A stretch of 64,000 nt of DNA from a virus (IMGVR_UViG_3300050821_016057:35862-99861), one strand, 5' to 3'. Positions 16,410 through 25,172 are shown, counted from the stretch's first letter. Notes: generated by a model not told the origin, from the letters alone. A program made the numbers and translations.

Positions 16410-16907
16410 GTGGCGAGGAAGAAGAAGGACTTGGGCCCGATAAAGATCCGGCCGTTCGGGGACTTGGTTATCGCAGCTGAAGTGCCGTTCCCAAACCCGG
16501 GTTTGGGGGCGAGAGTTCCCGCGTGGGGAGCGTTCGAGCTGGTGGGGTTTGACACCCCGCTCGCGCTGACGATCGGGAAGGACAGCGTGATGTGGGTCGA
16601 TTCCGAGTCGTGGCTGTCGACCCCCCCGAGTCTCGGTGGCGCGTACGTGAGGATCGACCCGCCCGCATGGGCGACCGACGAGCAGGTGGAGCGGGCCCGG
16701 TTCCTGGTCGCGCAGGCCGGGGCGTGCGCGGTGAGGGTGCTGCCCCGCCCCAGGGCGGCCCCGATGGTCCGGGAGGCCCGGGAGCCCGCCCGGGCCCGGG
16801 AGACCCTCAGGGAGGCCGTCCTGGCGGTCAGCGGGGGGGTGGCGTCGAGCGACCGGGCCGCGCTGGACCGGGTGGTCGAGGGAGTGCTGGGAAAGGTGGG
16901 TCTTTAA
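16410..16907 (+). CDS. Hypothetical protein carrying a palindrome-encoded insert
   Basis: 165 residues from GTG at 16410, between the two nuclease-complex genes. Residues 28-33 (PNPGLG) are encoded by an exact copy of the 18-bp palindrome, which sits in frame between two short beta-rich parts. The C-terminal half is Ala/Arg-rich helix. Function unknown; conserved placement would suggest a partner of SbcCD. Confidence 0.7.
   Translation: MARKKKDLGPIKIRPFGDLVIAAEVPFPNPGLGARVPAWGAFELVGFDTPLALTIGKDSVMWVDSESWLSTPPSLGGAYVRIDPPAWATDEQVERARFLVAQAGACAVRVLPRPRAAPMVREAREPARARETLREAVLAVSGGVASSDRAALDRVVEGVLGKVGL
16490..16507. repeat. 18-bp palindrome, copy 4 (inside a gene)
   Basis: In frame within the 16410 gene, read as PNPGLG; no frame disruption. 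Confidence 0.95.
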
Positions 16908-16908
16908 G

Positions 16909-18855
16909 GTGCATGTGTCGCTGCTGCGGTTCTCGAACTGGAAGTGCTTCGCGGGTGAGCAGGAGGTCCGGCTGAAGCCGCTCGCCTACTCGGTGGTGGC
17001 CCGCCGGGTCGGGGAGGAGGAGCGGTCGAACTGGGGCGGCAAGACCACGTTCCTCCGGGGCGTCCACTTCCTGCTGTTCGGCGAGCACGGGGAGGCGACC
17101 GAAGACGGGTGGATCACGCGCGGGGAGGACGCGGGCGAGGTGGCCGGGCAGCTGTCGGACGGGTCCAGGCAGCTGTTCGTCCAGCGGCAGAGACGGCGGG
17201 GCAAGAGCACACAGTTGTTGGTCCGCGAGCTGCCGGACGGTCCGCCCATGAAGGGGGACGAGGCGCAGCGGTTCCTGGACGGGTTGGTGGGGATGGGCCG
17301 GGAGGACTTCCAGGCCACCTGCTACTTCGAGCAGCGGCAGATGGCCCGGCTGGTGCTGGCCCGCCCGCAGGAGCGGATGGACGTGATCGCGGCGTGGATG
17401 CGCCTCGGGCAGCTGGTCGAGGGCGAGGAGCTGGTGCGCAAGGAGCTGGGGGACGCCAGCTACGCGCTGCTTACTGAGCGGTCACGGCTGCAGGACGAGG
17501 AGCGGAAGATCGCCAACCTGCTGGGAGAGCGGGACCGCACCCAGCTGGTCGGGGAGTCGGGGTTGGCGGACGTGGGGCTGCTCCGCGCGCGGGACGAGTA
17601 CGAGGAGGCGCTGCAGCGGGCGGAGGCGGGCCGGCTGGCGGCGGGCACGCGGGTCCGGGTGGAGAGCTACGAGCGGATCGCCCGGGAGGGGAGGGAGCTG
17701 GCCGAGCGGCTCAAGGGGATGGACCTCGAGCAGCTGGCCCGGGCCGAGCAGCAGATCGAGGGATTGGTCAGGGCGGCGGCGGCCGACCTGGGCTCGGCCA
17801 AGCAGGAGGCGACGGAGCGGCGCAGGGTCGCGCTCGGTCAGTTCGACGGCCGGTGCCCGGTCGCGGGGGTGACGTGCCCGGTCAAGGACGACATCAACAA
17901 CCAGGGGGTGCGGTCCAGGAAGGCGCTGGAGGTGGCGGCCCAGAACGTGGCCAGGGAGGAGGGCGCGTACAACGAGGTGGTGGCCCGGCTGACCCCGGCG
18001 AAGGCGGCCCACCAGGAGGCGCTGCGGCTCAAGGCGAGGATCGACACGCTGCGCGAGCAGATCGAGCCGTTCCACCGCGAGTACCGGAGGGCGAGGGAGC
18101 AGACGCCGGTCGACATGGAGGCGCTCAACCGGGAGGTGAGCGGTTGCCTCCAGCGGGTGTCCGAGGCCGAGCGGGTGGTGGGCGCGCTCCAGCGCGGGCT
18201 GGCCGAGCTGGACCGGGCGCTGGCCGAGCGGGAGCGACTGCGGGGCGTGGTGGCCGGGATGGAGGCGGCGTGCGCCACCCACCGGGAGGCCGCGCTGGTG
18301 TTCGGCAAGCAGGGGGCGCAGCGGAGGGTGGCCGAGCTGGCGCTGCGCGGCATCGAGGACGGGGCGAACGCGATGCTGCGCGAGTGCGGGATCGACCTGT
18401 CGGTGGAGGTCCGTTGGAGCCGGGAGGGGCAGGGGCTGGCCAAGGCGTGCGACGCGTGCGGGAGCCCGTTCCCGGCGAGCGCCCGGGTGAAGCGGTGCGA
18501 GCGGTGCGGGGCCGAGCGCGGCCAGCTGACCGTGAACCGGCTGGAGCTCGACTTGTCCGACCGGAGCGGGGCGGCCGAGGACCTGGCGGGCGCGGCCATC
18601 CAGCTGTCGGCCAGCGCGTGGCTGCGGGGCGAGCGGGCGAGCGGCTGGGGGACGGCGCTGCTGGACGAGCCTTTCGGCCAGTTGGACGCGGCGAACCGGC
18701 GGGCGTTCGCCACCCACCTGGCGGCGATGCTGCGGGGCCGGTACGGGTTCGAGCAGGCGCTGGTGGTCAGCCATACCGCCGACACCACCCACATGCTGCC
18801 CGGTCGAATCGAGATCACCAACGACGGGGGGCGCGCTACCGTCAGGGTGGCATGA
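16909..18855 (+). CDS. sbcC: SbcC/gp46-like ATPase nuclease subunit
   Basis: 648 residues from GTG at 16909. The ABC-type ATPase is split: N-terminal RFSNWKCF and a shortened Walker A (NWGGKTTF, about 41-48), two coiled-coil arms (about 150-300 and 330-500), and C-terminal Walker B LLDEPFGQLD (584-593). The hook between the arms is CPVAGVTCP, wider than the usual CXXC. A further CDACG...CERCG zinc ribbon lies near 513-535, just before the signature region. Rad50-like partner of the 15668 nuclease. Confidence 0.88.
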   Translation: MHVSLLRFSNWKCFAGEQEVRLKPLAYSVVARRVGEEERSNWGGKTTFLRGVHFLLFGEHGEATEDGWITRGEDAGEVAGQLSDGSRQLFVQRQRRRGKSTQLLVRELPDGPPMKGDEAQRFLDGLVGMGREDFQATCYFEQRQMARLVLARPQERMDVIAAWMRLGQLVEGEELVRKELGDASYALLTERSRLQDEERKIANLLGERDRTQLVGESGLADVGLLRARDEYEEALQRAEAGRLAAGTRVRVESYERIAREGRELAERLKGMDLEQLARAEQQIEGLVRAAAADLGSAKQEATERRRVALGQFDGRCPVAGVTCPVKDDINNQGVRSRKALEVAAQNVAREEGAYNEVVARLTPAKAAHQEALRLKARIDTLREQIEPFHREYRRAREQTPVDMEALNREVSGCLQRVSEAERVVGALQRGLAELDRALAERERLRGVVAGMEAACATHREAALVFGKQGAQRRVAELALRGIEDGANAMLRECGIDLSVEVRWSREGQGLAKACDACGSPFPASARVKRCERCGAERGQLTVNRLELDLSDRSGAAEDLAGAAIQLSASAWLRGERASGWGTALLDEPFGQLDAANRRAFATHLAAMLRGRYGFEQALVVSHTADTTHMLPGRIEITNDGGRATVRVA

Positions 18856-19079
18856 CCACCCACGACTGGTACGGGATCGCCGTCTACTGCGTGGTGTTCG
18901 TCGTGCACTTCTACTCGTGGGCGGACGGGGCCAAGAAGGGGTACCGGCTGGCGCTCAAGCACGTGGGCGACGAGCACGCGCGCGACCTGCGGGGCATGTT
19001 CCGGTGGGAGGTGCCCCGGACCCCCTGGGAGATCGTGGAGAAGTTGATGGCCGAAGACCTCGTGGACCGTGGGCGATGA
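18852..19079 (+). CDS. Small membrane-anchored hypothetical protein
   Basis: 75 residues from ATG at 18852 (ATGA overlap). One hydrophobic helix at about residues 7-20 (YGIAVYCVVFVVHFYSW) followed by a charged cytoplasmic tail. Not recognised. Overlaps the resolvase gene by 11 nt. Confidence 0.65.
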   Translation: MTTHDWYGIAVYCVVFVVHFYSWADGAKKGYRLALKHVGDEHARDLRGMFRWEVPRTPWEIVEKLMAEDLVDRGR

Positions 19080-19686
19080 GTTCGACCCGGATTGCCCCGA
19101 GGACCGGGTGGACGGCGGCGCCTGGTACGGGTGGTGGGCGGTGAGGGGACCCAAACCCGGGTTTGGGGTCGGGCCGGCCGTGCTGGGCCTGGACCTGTCG
19201 CTGCGCGGGGCGGGGGCGGTGGTGCTGCCGGGCTGCTGGGACCCGTCCCGCCCCAACGCCGGGGTGGTGGCGCACCGGTTCACCGAGGAGGGTCGGCTGG
19301 AGGGGAGGGAGCGGCAGGCGGCGATCGTCCGGGGGGTGTGGCGGCTGGCCGTCCAGCAGGCGGTCAAGTGGGCGTTCGTGGAGGAGCACTCGTTCAGCAA
19401 GGGGCTGATGAAGCACGCGTACGCGCGGGCCGAGCTGGTGGGGGCGGTCAAGAACGACCTCTGGTCGCAGCTGGGGATCGAGGTCGTGCCCGTGGTGGCG
19501 AGCAGCGCGCGCAAGCTCCTGTTCGGCCCGCAGCGGCGGATGACTTCCCGTGAGTGGAAACAGTTCATCCAGGCCGGCTTCGGGGACATGGGGCTCGACC
19601 TGCCCGACGAGGACACCCGGGACGCGATGGTGGTGGCGAACGCGGGCCGGCACGTCCGCGGACTGGTCTGCCTGTCCGCGGGGTGA
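19069..19686 (+). CDS. RuvC-like Holliday junction resolvase
   Basis: 205 residues from GTG at 19069. After a 37-residue N-terminal extension comes the RNase H-fold start VLGLDLSLRGAG (catalytic Asp), then VEEHSF (Glu) near 105 and a C-terminal DEDTRDAMVVANA with paired Asp, the RuvC arrangement. It would resolve recombination branches before packaging. The extension includes PKPGFG encoded by the 18-bp palindrome; an in-frame GTG at 19180 after it is a possible shorter start. Confidence 0.75.
   Translation: MGDEFDPDCPEDRVDGGAWYGWWAVRGPKPGFGVGPAVLGLDLSLRGAGAVVLPGCWDPSRPNAGVVAHRFTEEGRLEGRERQAAIVRGVWRLAVQQAVKWAFVEEHSFSKGLMKHAYARAELVGAVKNDLWSQLGIEVVPVVASSARKLLFGPQRRMTSREWKQFIQAGFGDMGLDLPDEDTRDAMVVANAGRHVRGLVCLSAG
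19150..19167. repeat. 18-bp palindrome, copy 5 (inside a gene)
   Basis: Read as PKPGFG in the N-terminal extension of the resolvase, just ahead of the catalytic core. If translation starts after it, the site would instead be in the leader. Confidence 0.95.
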
Positions 19687-19711
19687 CGGGAGACTCGCGC
19701 GGGCGAGTTTG

Positions 19712-19721
19712 GTGACATAAG
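19712..19721 (+). promoter_or_regulatory. GTGACATAAG, variant promoter box
   Basis: CATAAG preserved but the GCGG block is GTGA. A 20-nt leader with ggagga precedes ATG 19742. Confidence 0.5.
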
Positions 19722-19741
19722 GTTCTTGCTGGAGGAACGCG

Positions 19742-20293
19742 ATGGCTAAGTCGGGACTGTCGATGTGGGCTGAGCGCGGTGGATACTCCGCCGAGGATCG
19801 TCGCGTCGGTTCCAGGATGCGCGCGGGCATCCAGCGGGAGGAGCGGGAGGCCGCCGCCAGGGACGCGTCCGGGGAGAAACCCAAGGAACCCACCCCGCAG
19901 GAGCGGGCGGATAAACACGCCGCGGAGTCCAACAGGCTGCGGGGCATCGCCGCGGCCAAGTTGGCCTCGGGCGGCAAATACGCGGAGGAGGACAGCGAGA
20001 ACGTGAACCGGCTGGCCCACGAGGAGAGGCAGAAGGCGGAGGCCTGGAAGTCAACGGTCGCGGCGAACAGCGCCAGCGAGAAGGCCCGCGACAGTGGCAC
20101 CCGGGACGACCACGCGAGCGCGGCGGCCGCGCACGACACCGCCAAGTCCCAGCACGCTCAGTTGAACACGACTGCGCCGGCCAGCGCGCAGCAGGAGAAG
20201 GTCCACAGGCAGGCGGCGGCCGAGCACCGCGCCAAGTCCGCGGGCGGGGACGACCACCCGCGGGACGACCACGGGCGGTTCGCCGCCAAGTAG
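19742..20293 (+). CDS. Ala/Lys-rich helical protein with HPRD-GRF tail
   Basis: 183 residues from ATG at 19742. Long, highly charged, alanine-rich helix without hydrophobic core, ending DDHPRDDHGRFAAK. The motif HPRD..GRF..K also opens the protein at 46947, and alanine/His/Arg-rich composition is shared with the 46685 and 46947 proteins. Could be a DNA- or capsid-associated scaffold-like protein; this is inference. Confidence 0.7.
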   Translation: MAKSGLSMWAERGGYSAEDRRVGSRMRAGIQREEREAAARDASGEKPKEPTPQERADKHAAESNRLRGIAAAKLASGGKYAEEDSENVNRLAHEERQKAEAWKSTVAANSASEKARDSGTRDDHASAAAAHDTAKSQHAQLNTTAPASAQQEKVHRQAAAEHRAKSAGGDDHPRDDHGRFAAK

Positions 20294-20329
20294 TCAAAGC
20301 GTGTTAGAGCTTGTGCCTCGGAGGCGCGA

Positions 20330-21763
20330 GTGAGGAAGACCAAGGCGGCGGTGCCCACCGGGCACGAGCGGGTGGAGAAGCCGTTCATCCGAAAGTTCAA
20401 CTCGGCGAACAGGAAGGCCCGCCCGGGCAAGCCGTCGCCCACCATGATCAGCAACGCGCCGGACACCGCCCCTCTCGTCCGAGAGGGGCCCATCGCGGGC
20501 GACGGCGCGTACGCGGGGCTGCTGTCGCGCGAGCTGCCCCGGGAGGCGCCCGCGGCCCGCGGGATGACGCTGGCCAGCTTCTTCTGCTGCGGGGGCGGGA
20601 TCGACCTGGGTTTCCGCTCGGCCGGCTTCCGGACCGCGTTCGCCAACGACATCCACCAGGCGGCGGCCGACACGTTCGCCGACAACCTGGGCCACCGGCC
20701 GCTCCTGCGGACAATCCGCGAGGTCGGCCCGGCCGACTACCCGGGGGGGCCGGTGGACGTGGTGACGGGCGGGTTCCCGTGCGTGACGTTCAGCATGGCG
20801 GGCCGGCGGGCCGGCGTGACCGACGACGAGAACGGCAAGCTGTACCTGGAGCTCTGCCGGGTCATCCGCGAGCTGAACCCCAGGTACTTCGTGGCCGAGA
20901 ACGTGAAGGGGATGCTGAGCGCGAACGGCGGGCAGGCGGTCAAGCTGGTGCTGGCCGCGTTCCTGCGACTCGGATACCGGACCCAATACGAGATGGTCAA
21001 CATGGCCGAGCACGGGGTGCCGCAGACGCGCGAGAGGGTGATCTTCGTCGGGGTGAGGGTCGACCAGTGGCGGGGCTCGTTCCTGTTCCCGCGGAGGACG
21101 CACCGGCTGCGGGACGACAGGCGCGCCAAGATGTGGCTGCCGGTGGCGAGGACGCTGGCGGAGGCGGTGGGCGACCTGGGCCCGCCCGGCGAGCGGCTAA
21201 GGGGGATGATGCACGCGGACGCGGCCGCCAAGGTGGGCAAAGTGGGGATCACCAACGGGTTCCAGAACAGCCGGCCTAGGAGCCCGGTGGACCCGTCTCA
21301 CTCGCAGACCAGCTCGGGGGCCAACGTGCTGATCGTGGACGCCAACCACGCGCGCAACGACGAGCCGGTCAGCGCCACCTACGCGATGAGCAAGCGGGTG
21401 GCCAGGCGTGGGCGACCGTCACCCACGCTCGTGAGCGAGGCCGCCAACGTGCAGCCCTTCATCAGGGACGGCCGCGACGTCGTCGCGGCGAGGAACCCCG
21501 ACTTCCACAACCCGCTGCGGGCGGCCAGCGGTCCGTCGCCGACCATGACCTCGGGCGGGCAGACCGAGGTGGTGGAGCGGTCGGGCGGGATGCGCAGGAT
21601 GACGGCCCGCGAGTGCGCGCGCGTGCAGAGTTTCCCGGACTGGTACGAGTTCGCGGGCAGCCAGGCCGACCAGTACAGGATCATCGGGAACGCCGTGCCC
21701 CCGCTCTACGCGAAGGCCCTGGCGCTGGCGCTCATCGAGTACGACGGAAGGGAAAAGGCGTGA
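20330..21763 (+). CDS. DNA (cytosine-5) methyltransferase
   Basis: 477 residues from GTG at 20330 with ggagg. C5 motifs in order: I FFCCGGGIDLGF (near 84), IV GGFPCVTFS with catalytic Cys (near 147), VI VAENVKG (near 188), VIII QTRERVIFVGV, IX RMTARECARVQSFPDWY (near 424), X IIGNAVPP. The target-recognition stretch (280-410) and the N-terminus hold repeated PSPT.(I/V/T)S elements. It probably protects phage DNA from host restriction; the recognition sequence is not predictable here. The next gene is a ParB-like partner. Confidence 0.92.
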   Translation: MRKTKAAVPTGHERVEKPFIRKFNSANRKARPGKPSPTMISNAPDTAPLVREGPIAGDGAYAGLLSRELPREAPAARGMTLASFFCCGGGIDLGFRSAGFRTAFANDIHQAAADTFADNLGHRPLLRTIREVGPADYPGGPVDVVTGGFPCVTFSMAGRRAGVTDDENGKLYLELCRVIRELNPRYFVAENVKGMLSANGGQAVKLVLAAFLRLGYRTQYEMVNMAEHGVPQTRERVIFVGVRVDQWRGSFLFPRRTHRLRDDRRAKMWLPVARTLAEAVGDLGPPGERLRGMMHADAAAKVGKVGITNGFQNSRPRSPVDPSHSQTSSGANVLIVDANHARNDEPVSATYAMSKRVARRGRPSPTLVSEAANVQPFIRDGRDVVAARNPDFHNPLRAASGPSPTMTSGGQTEVVERSGGMRRMTARECARVQSFPDWYEFAGSQADQYRIIGNAVPPLYAKALALALIEYDGREKA

Positions 21764-22551
21764 TGGCTACCAAGAAGGTGAGGCAGAAGGTGTCGGCGTC
21801 GAAGCCGGAGGGGCTCAAGGTGCCGGTCCCCCAGCAGGTCAAGCTGGCCGATCTGCAGTTCGCCCCCTACAACCCACGCAGCATCTCCCGGGAGGTGATG
21901 GGGGCGCTCAAGGCCAGCCTGCGGAAGCACGGGATGGTCCTGACGCTGGTGGTGCAGAAGCTGAGCGGGGCCCACGGGCCGATGGTGCTGATCGGCGGGC
22001 ACCAGCGGGTGCGGGCCATGCGGGAGCTCTGCGCGGCCGAGGGGTGGCCGGAGCCGGCCGAGGTGTCGGCGGTCGTGCTGGACGTGGGGGACGCGGAGGC
22101 CAAGCAGCTCAACGTGTCGCTCAACAACATCGAGGGGGAGTTCGACCCCTACAAGCTGGGCGAGATGTTCCGCGACATCCGCCCCGCCATGACCATGGAC
22201 GACGTGCTGGCCACCGGGTTCGCCCCGGTGGAGATCGACGAGATGATCAACCTGCTGGCGAGCCCGGACGACGCGGCGCGCCTGCTCGAGGAGAACATCG
22301 GCGACCTGGGCGGGTTCGGTTCCAGCATCACGCTGAGCATCGAGTTCGCGACCGTGGAGTCCAGGGACGAGGCCAAGTCGATTCTGAAGGCGGCCGCCCA
22401 GCACTCGGGCAAGAAGCCCGGGGACCTGATGCTCCGGGCGGTGAAGGCGTCGGACGTGCTCGGCAAGCTGGGCGGCCCGCGGCATAAGGGTGGGGATGGC
22501 AAGTCGAAGGCGAAGGGCGCCCCTAGGGCAGCAGCACCTCAGCGAGCGTAG
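21763..22551 (+). CDS. ParB-like nuclease-domain protein
   Basis: 262 residues; ATG shares a base with the methyltransferase stop. The ParB N-terminal fold is clear: LADLQFAPYNPR (near 29), then LIGGHQRVRAM (near 76) and SLNNIEGEFD. In phages such proteins often accompany DNA methyltransferases. No central helix-turn-helix of true ParB is seen, so plasmid-type partition is unlikely. The Lys/Ala-rich tail overlaps the next gene. Confidence 0.8.
   Translation: MATKKVRQKVSASKPEGLKVPVPQQVKLADLQFAPYNPRSISREVMGALKASLRKHGMVLTLVVQKLSGAHGPMVLIGGHQRVRAMRELCAAEGWPEPAEVSAVVLDVGDAEAKQLNVSLNNIEGEFDPYKLGEMFRDIRPAMTMDDVLATGFAPVEIDEMINLLASPDDAARLLEENIGDLGGFGSSITLSIEFATVESRDEAKSILKAAAQHSGKKPGDLMLRAVKASDVLGKLGGPRHKGGDGKSKAKGAPRAAAPQRA
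22479..22488 (+). promoter_or_regulatory. GCGGCATAAG box, leaderless type
   Basis: Inside the 3' end of the ParB-like gene; ATG 22496 follows after 7 nt. Confidence 0.65.
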
Positions 22552-23002
22552 CCGGCCCCGGGCGGTGCTGGTCGACGAGGACAACCCGTACTCAACGGAC
22601 CCGCGGTACGCCCTGTACCCGTACCCGGTCAACAGCGCGGGTCACCGCCTGCAGAGCAAGGTCATGGGCGCGTCGCTGTCCGACTATCTGGCCATGGGTC
22701 GGGAGAACCTCTGCCTGAGCAGGTGGTCGACGGCCGGCGCCAGGGATGGGGTGGCGCGCGTCGTCGGTGCGTACCACCCCGACGCGCCGCTGGTGCTGCT
22801 GGGGGTGAAGGTGGCGAGGGCGTTCGGGCTCCGCGGGGCGCCGTTCACGTGGGGGTGCCACCCCGTGCCCGCCGCGGGCGGCCCCGAGCGGAGGGTGGTG
22901 GTGTTCCTCCCGCACCCGAGCGGCAGGTGTCGGGCGTGGAACGACCCCGACTCCTACGAGTCGGCCAGGCGCGCCCTCAGGGGGGCCGGGGTGGTTGATT
23001 GA
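22496..23002 (+). CDS. Hypothetical protein
   Basis: 168 residues from ATG at 22496, overlapping the ParB-like gene by 56 nt. Central alpha/beta region (VVGAYHPDAPLVLLGVKVARAFGL...VVVFLPHPSGRCRAWN) resembles a small Rossmann-like or uracil-glycosylase-like fold (LPHPSG.CR.WND near the C-terminus), but catalytic residues are not secure. Treat as unknown. Confidence 0.7.
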   Translation: MASRRRRAPLGQQHLSERSRPRAVLVDEDNPYSTDPRYALYPYPVNSAGHRLQSKVMGASLSDYLAMGRENLCLSRWSTAGARDGVARVVGAYHPDAPLVLLGVKVARAFGLRGAPFTWGCHPVPAAGGPERRVVVFLPHPSGRCRAWNDPDSYESARRALRGAGVVD

Positions 23003-23403
23003 CACCCTTCGGCAGGATGGTTCGCCGGCTGCTCGAGCGGGCGGCGGGGGCGCTGGACGACGGGCCGGAGGCGCCGGCCCGCCTGGGCGAGATGGTGATC
23101 GCGTACGCGAACAGCGCCCCGCACGCGACCCGGGCCGAGTGGATCGCGTACGCGATGGCGCACTCGGCCGAGTGCTACCGGTCCGGCTACCGGCGGGGGC
23201 GCGAGGAGGCGGAGCGGCCCGAGCTGGACCCGGACCGGGTGGCGGACGAGCTGGACCCGGACTGGCGGTGGTCGCCCGACATCCGGCTGGTCGGGGACGC
23301 GGGCGTGGTGGTGATGGAGGAGAACGACCAGGGGGAGCTTGAGAGGCGGGAGATAGACGGTTACCAGTCTTGGGTGCAGTGGCGGAACAGGAGGCGAGGA
23401 TGA
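22999..23403 (+). CDS. Hypothetical protein
   Basis: 134 residues from TTG at 22999 in a TTGA overlap. Acidic and helical with a central Tyr/Arg-rich segment (AECYRSGYRRGREEAE). No domain recognised. Confidence 0.65.
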   Translation: MTPFGRMVRRLLERAAGALDDGPEAPARLGEMVIAYANSAPHATRAEWIAYAMAHSAECYRSGYRRGREEAERPELDPDRVADELDPDWRWSPDIRLVGDAGVVVMEENDQGELERREIDGYQSWVQWRNRRRG

Positions 23404-23843
23404 CTGACGAGCAGATGCCGGACACCGAACCGGAGTCGAAGTACCAGTGGGCGGAGGACCTGGCCGAGCAGAAGGCGTGGGTGCTTCACACGCCTTCCCG
23501 GGCGGTGTCCCGGGTCAAGGCGTTCTATGACGGGGTCGCGCGCGTGATGGTTTCGGAGATCAACCGGCTGCCCGTGAAGGGGCCGGTGGTCGAGCTGGAG
23601 GACGGGAACACGTTCGTGGCCGAGCAGCGGTGCTTCGTCGCCATGGAGCCGCGCGAGGTCGACTACTACCAGGCCGCGCAGAAGACGGTCGGGCTGGCCG
23701 CGAAGGCGGCGGCCGAGAACGCGGCCGCGCGCGGGATCCCGAAGACGACCGCGCTGATGCTGCTCGGGGTGGCGCTGCGCGCGACCGCCCGGGTGACCGA
23801 CGTGGTCTCGGCCGCACCCTCGACGATGCCCAGGGGGTCGTGA
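23400..23843 (+). CDS. Hypothetical protein
   Basis: 147 residues from ATG at 23400. Charged N-terminal half, then an alanine-rich helix pair (about 95-140) that is amphipathic rather than membrane-spanning. Family unknown. Confidence 0.65.
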   Translation: MTDEQMPDTEPESKYQWAEDLAEQKAWVLHTPSRAVSRVKAFYDGVARVMVSEINRLPVKGPVVELEDGNTFVAEQRCFVAMEPREVDYYQAAQKTVGLAAKAAAENAAARGIPKTTALMLLGVALRATARVTDVVSAAPSTMPRGS

Positions 23844-24241
23844 TGGACCAGCAACCCACCCCACCGATCTCGACGTTGTCGGCGGCCGCCGCCCACAGCA
23901 CCGTGATCGCGATGGCCAACATGTACTCGGGGGTGATCGCCGACTACGAGCGGCAGCTGCAGATGATGCAGGCGATGGTCCGGGCCACCAAGGCGGGCGA
24001 GCAGGCGGCCGACCAGAAGATCAAGGAGCTGGAGGGGATCATGAGGGAAGGCCGGACGGCCAACTCGGCGCTGGTCGACCGGCTGAACGCCAGGGCGCCG
24101 GCCGGGATCCCGGACGCGCTGGCCAGCCGGCTGATGGCGCTCCTGCCCGCCGGGGAGACGGGGGTGCTGATCTGCTCGGACGAGGAGCTGGTCGAGCGGC
24201 TGGAGGCGCTGGTGCGCCCGCGGGTGGGGCACGGGGGATGA
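23843..24241 (+). CDS. Hypothetical helical protein
   Basis: 132 residues; ATG shares a base with the preceding stop (TGATG). Contains a coiled-coil-like stretch (about 32-75: YERQLQMMQAMVRATKAGEQ) and a C-terminal leucine-rich helix region. Unknown. Confidence 0.65.
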   Translation: MDQQPTPPISTLSAAAAHSTVIAMANMYSGVIADYERQLQMMQAMVRATKAGEQAADQKIKELEGIMREGRTANSALVDRLNARAPAGIPDALASRLMALLPAGETGVLICSDEELVERLEALVRPRVGHGG

Positions 24242-24576
24242 GGAGGCGCCGCGACATCCTGGTGGACGAGCCGCTGGCCGTGTCCCGGCTGCTCGACCCC
24301 GAGGAGGTGATCAAGCGGGACGGGCCCAAGGCGTCGGCGTGGCTGGTGGCCCGGTACCGCCGAAAGCTGCGCCGGGAGGGGGAGGCGCAGTTCCACATCG
24401 ACGTGAACGCCCGCACGCCGCCGTGGTTCATGGTGGCGGTCGAGTTCCTGAAGCGGCGGGTGGGCTGGCAGGTGGTGGTGCTCGAGCAAGCGGGCCGGCG
24501 CACCTACCGGGTAGTGTGGTTGGGCAAGGTGAGGTTCGGCAGGCAGAAGGAGGTCAGGCTATGGCGGAGGAACTGA
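24238..24576 (+). CDS. Hypothetical basic protein
   Basis: 112 residues from ATG at 24238. Strongly basic, with a beta-rich C-terminal half (WQVVVLEQAGRRTYRVVWLG). Overlaps the next gene by 16 nt. Unknown. Confidence 0.65.
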   Translation: MRRRRDILVDEPLAVSRLLDPEEVIKRDGPKASAWLVARYRRKLRREGEAQFHIDVNARTPPWFMVAVEFLKRRVGWQVVVLEQAGRRTYRVVWLGKVRFGRQKEVRLWRRN

Positions 24577-24821
24577 GCGGTTGGCAGGAGTACGTGCCCC
24601 GGTACGCCGAGCACGTGAAGGGCCGGTACACGCGGGTGACGGTCGAGGACGGCAGGCGCCAACCCCAGCTCGTCGAGGCCCGGTGCGAGCGGTGCGGGGC
24701 CTGGTACCGGAACGAGTGCCGGCAGGGCAGGCCGCGCCAGCACGTGGCGCTGTTCGCCCGGCAGCACCTGCACCCGGCCGGGCTCCAGGACAAGCGGGCC
24801 AACTTGCCGGTGCCCAGGTGA
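24561..24821 (+). CDS. Small zinc-ribbon-like protein
   Basis: 86 residues from ATG at 24561 (ggaggtc upstream). CERCGAWYRNECRQ and a later HVALFARQH suggest a Cys/His zinc site. Probably a protein- or DNA-binding accessory; no family assigned. Confidence 0.6.
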   Translation: MAEELSGWQEYVPRYAEHVKGRYTRVTVEDGRRQPQLVEARCERCGAWYRNECRQGRPRQHVALFARQHLHPAGLQDKRANLPVPR

Positions 24822-25171
24822 GCGGCGAGGCGAAGAGGGTGCCGGTGGACTTCCGGTACGACGCCCTGAACCCGGCGTTCCTGAAGTGGATGGCGCGGAT
24901 CGGGTCCTACGCGGCCGACAAGTACGGCTCGTGGGAGCAGTACCGGGAGACCCGGCTGGTGGGCGAGAAGTCGCCCGTCAACCACATGTACGAGCACCTC
25001 CGGCAGTACCAGGTGGGCGAGCCGCACGACCACTTCGACGGGGACGTGCGCTGGCACCTGGTGGCCGTCGCGTACAACGCGATGATGGAGTTCTACTACT
25101 GCACCCGGTGGGGCCACCCCGAGCACCCGCTGGAGGTCCCAAACCCGGGTTTGGGAGACGGGGCGGCATAA
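24818..25171 (+). CDS. DUF5664-like (dATP/dGTP diphosphohydrolase N-terminal type) protein
   Basis: 117 residues from GTG at 24818. The pattern FRYDALNPAFLKWMARI.SYAADKYGSWEQY, then HMYEHLRQY and WHLVAVAYNAMMEFYY follows the phage family annotated DUF5664, an all-helical MazG-like nucleotide phosphohydrolase fold. It would cut selected dNTPs, for pool balancing or base exclusion. The last residues include PNPGLG from the 18-bp palindrome, which therefore lies inside the gene next to its stop. Confidence 0.6.
   Translation: MSGEAKRVPVDFRYDALNPAFLKWMARIGSYAADKYGSWEQYRETRLVGEKSPVNHMYEHLRQYQVGEPHDHFDGDVRWHLVAVAYNAMMEFYYCTRWGHPEHPLEVPNPGLGDGAA
25138..25155. repeat. 18-bp palindrome, copy 6 (inside a gene)
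   Basis: Encodes PNPGLG near the C-terminus of the preceding protein, then a GCGGCATAAG box follows 7 nt later. Confidence 0.95.
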
Positions 25172-25172
25172 G
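25163..25172 (+). promoter_or_regulatory. GCGGCATAAG promoter box
   Basis: Overlaps the stop of the DUF5664-like gene; 18-nt leader with cggagg before ATG 25191. Confidence 0.65.
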
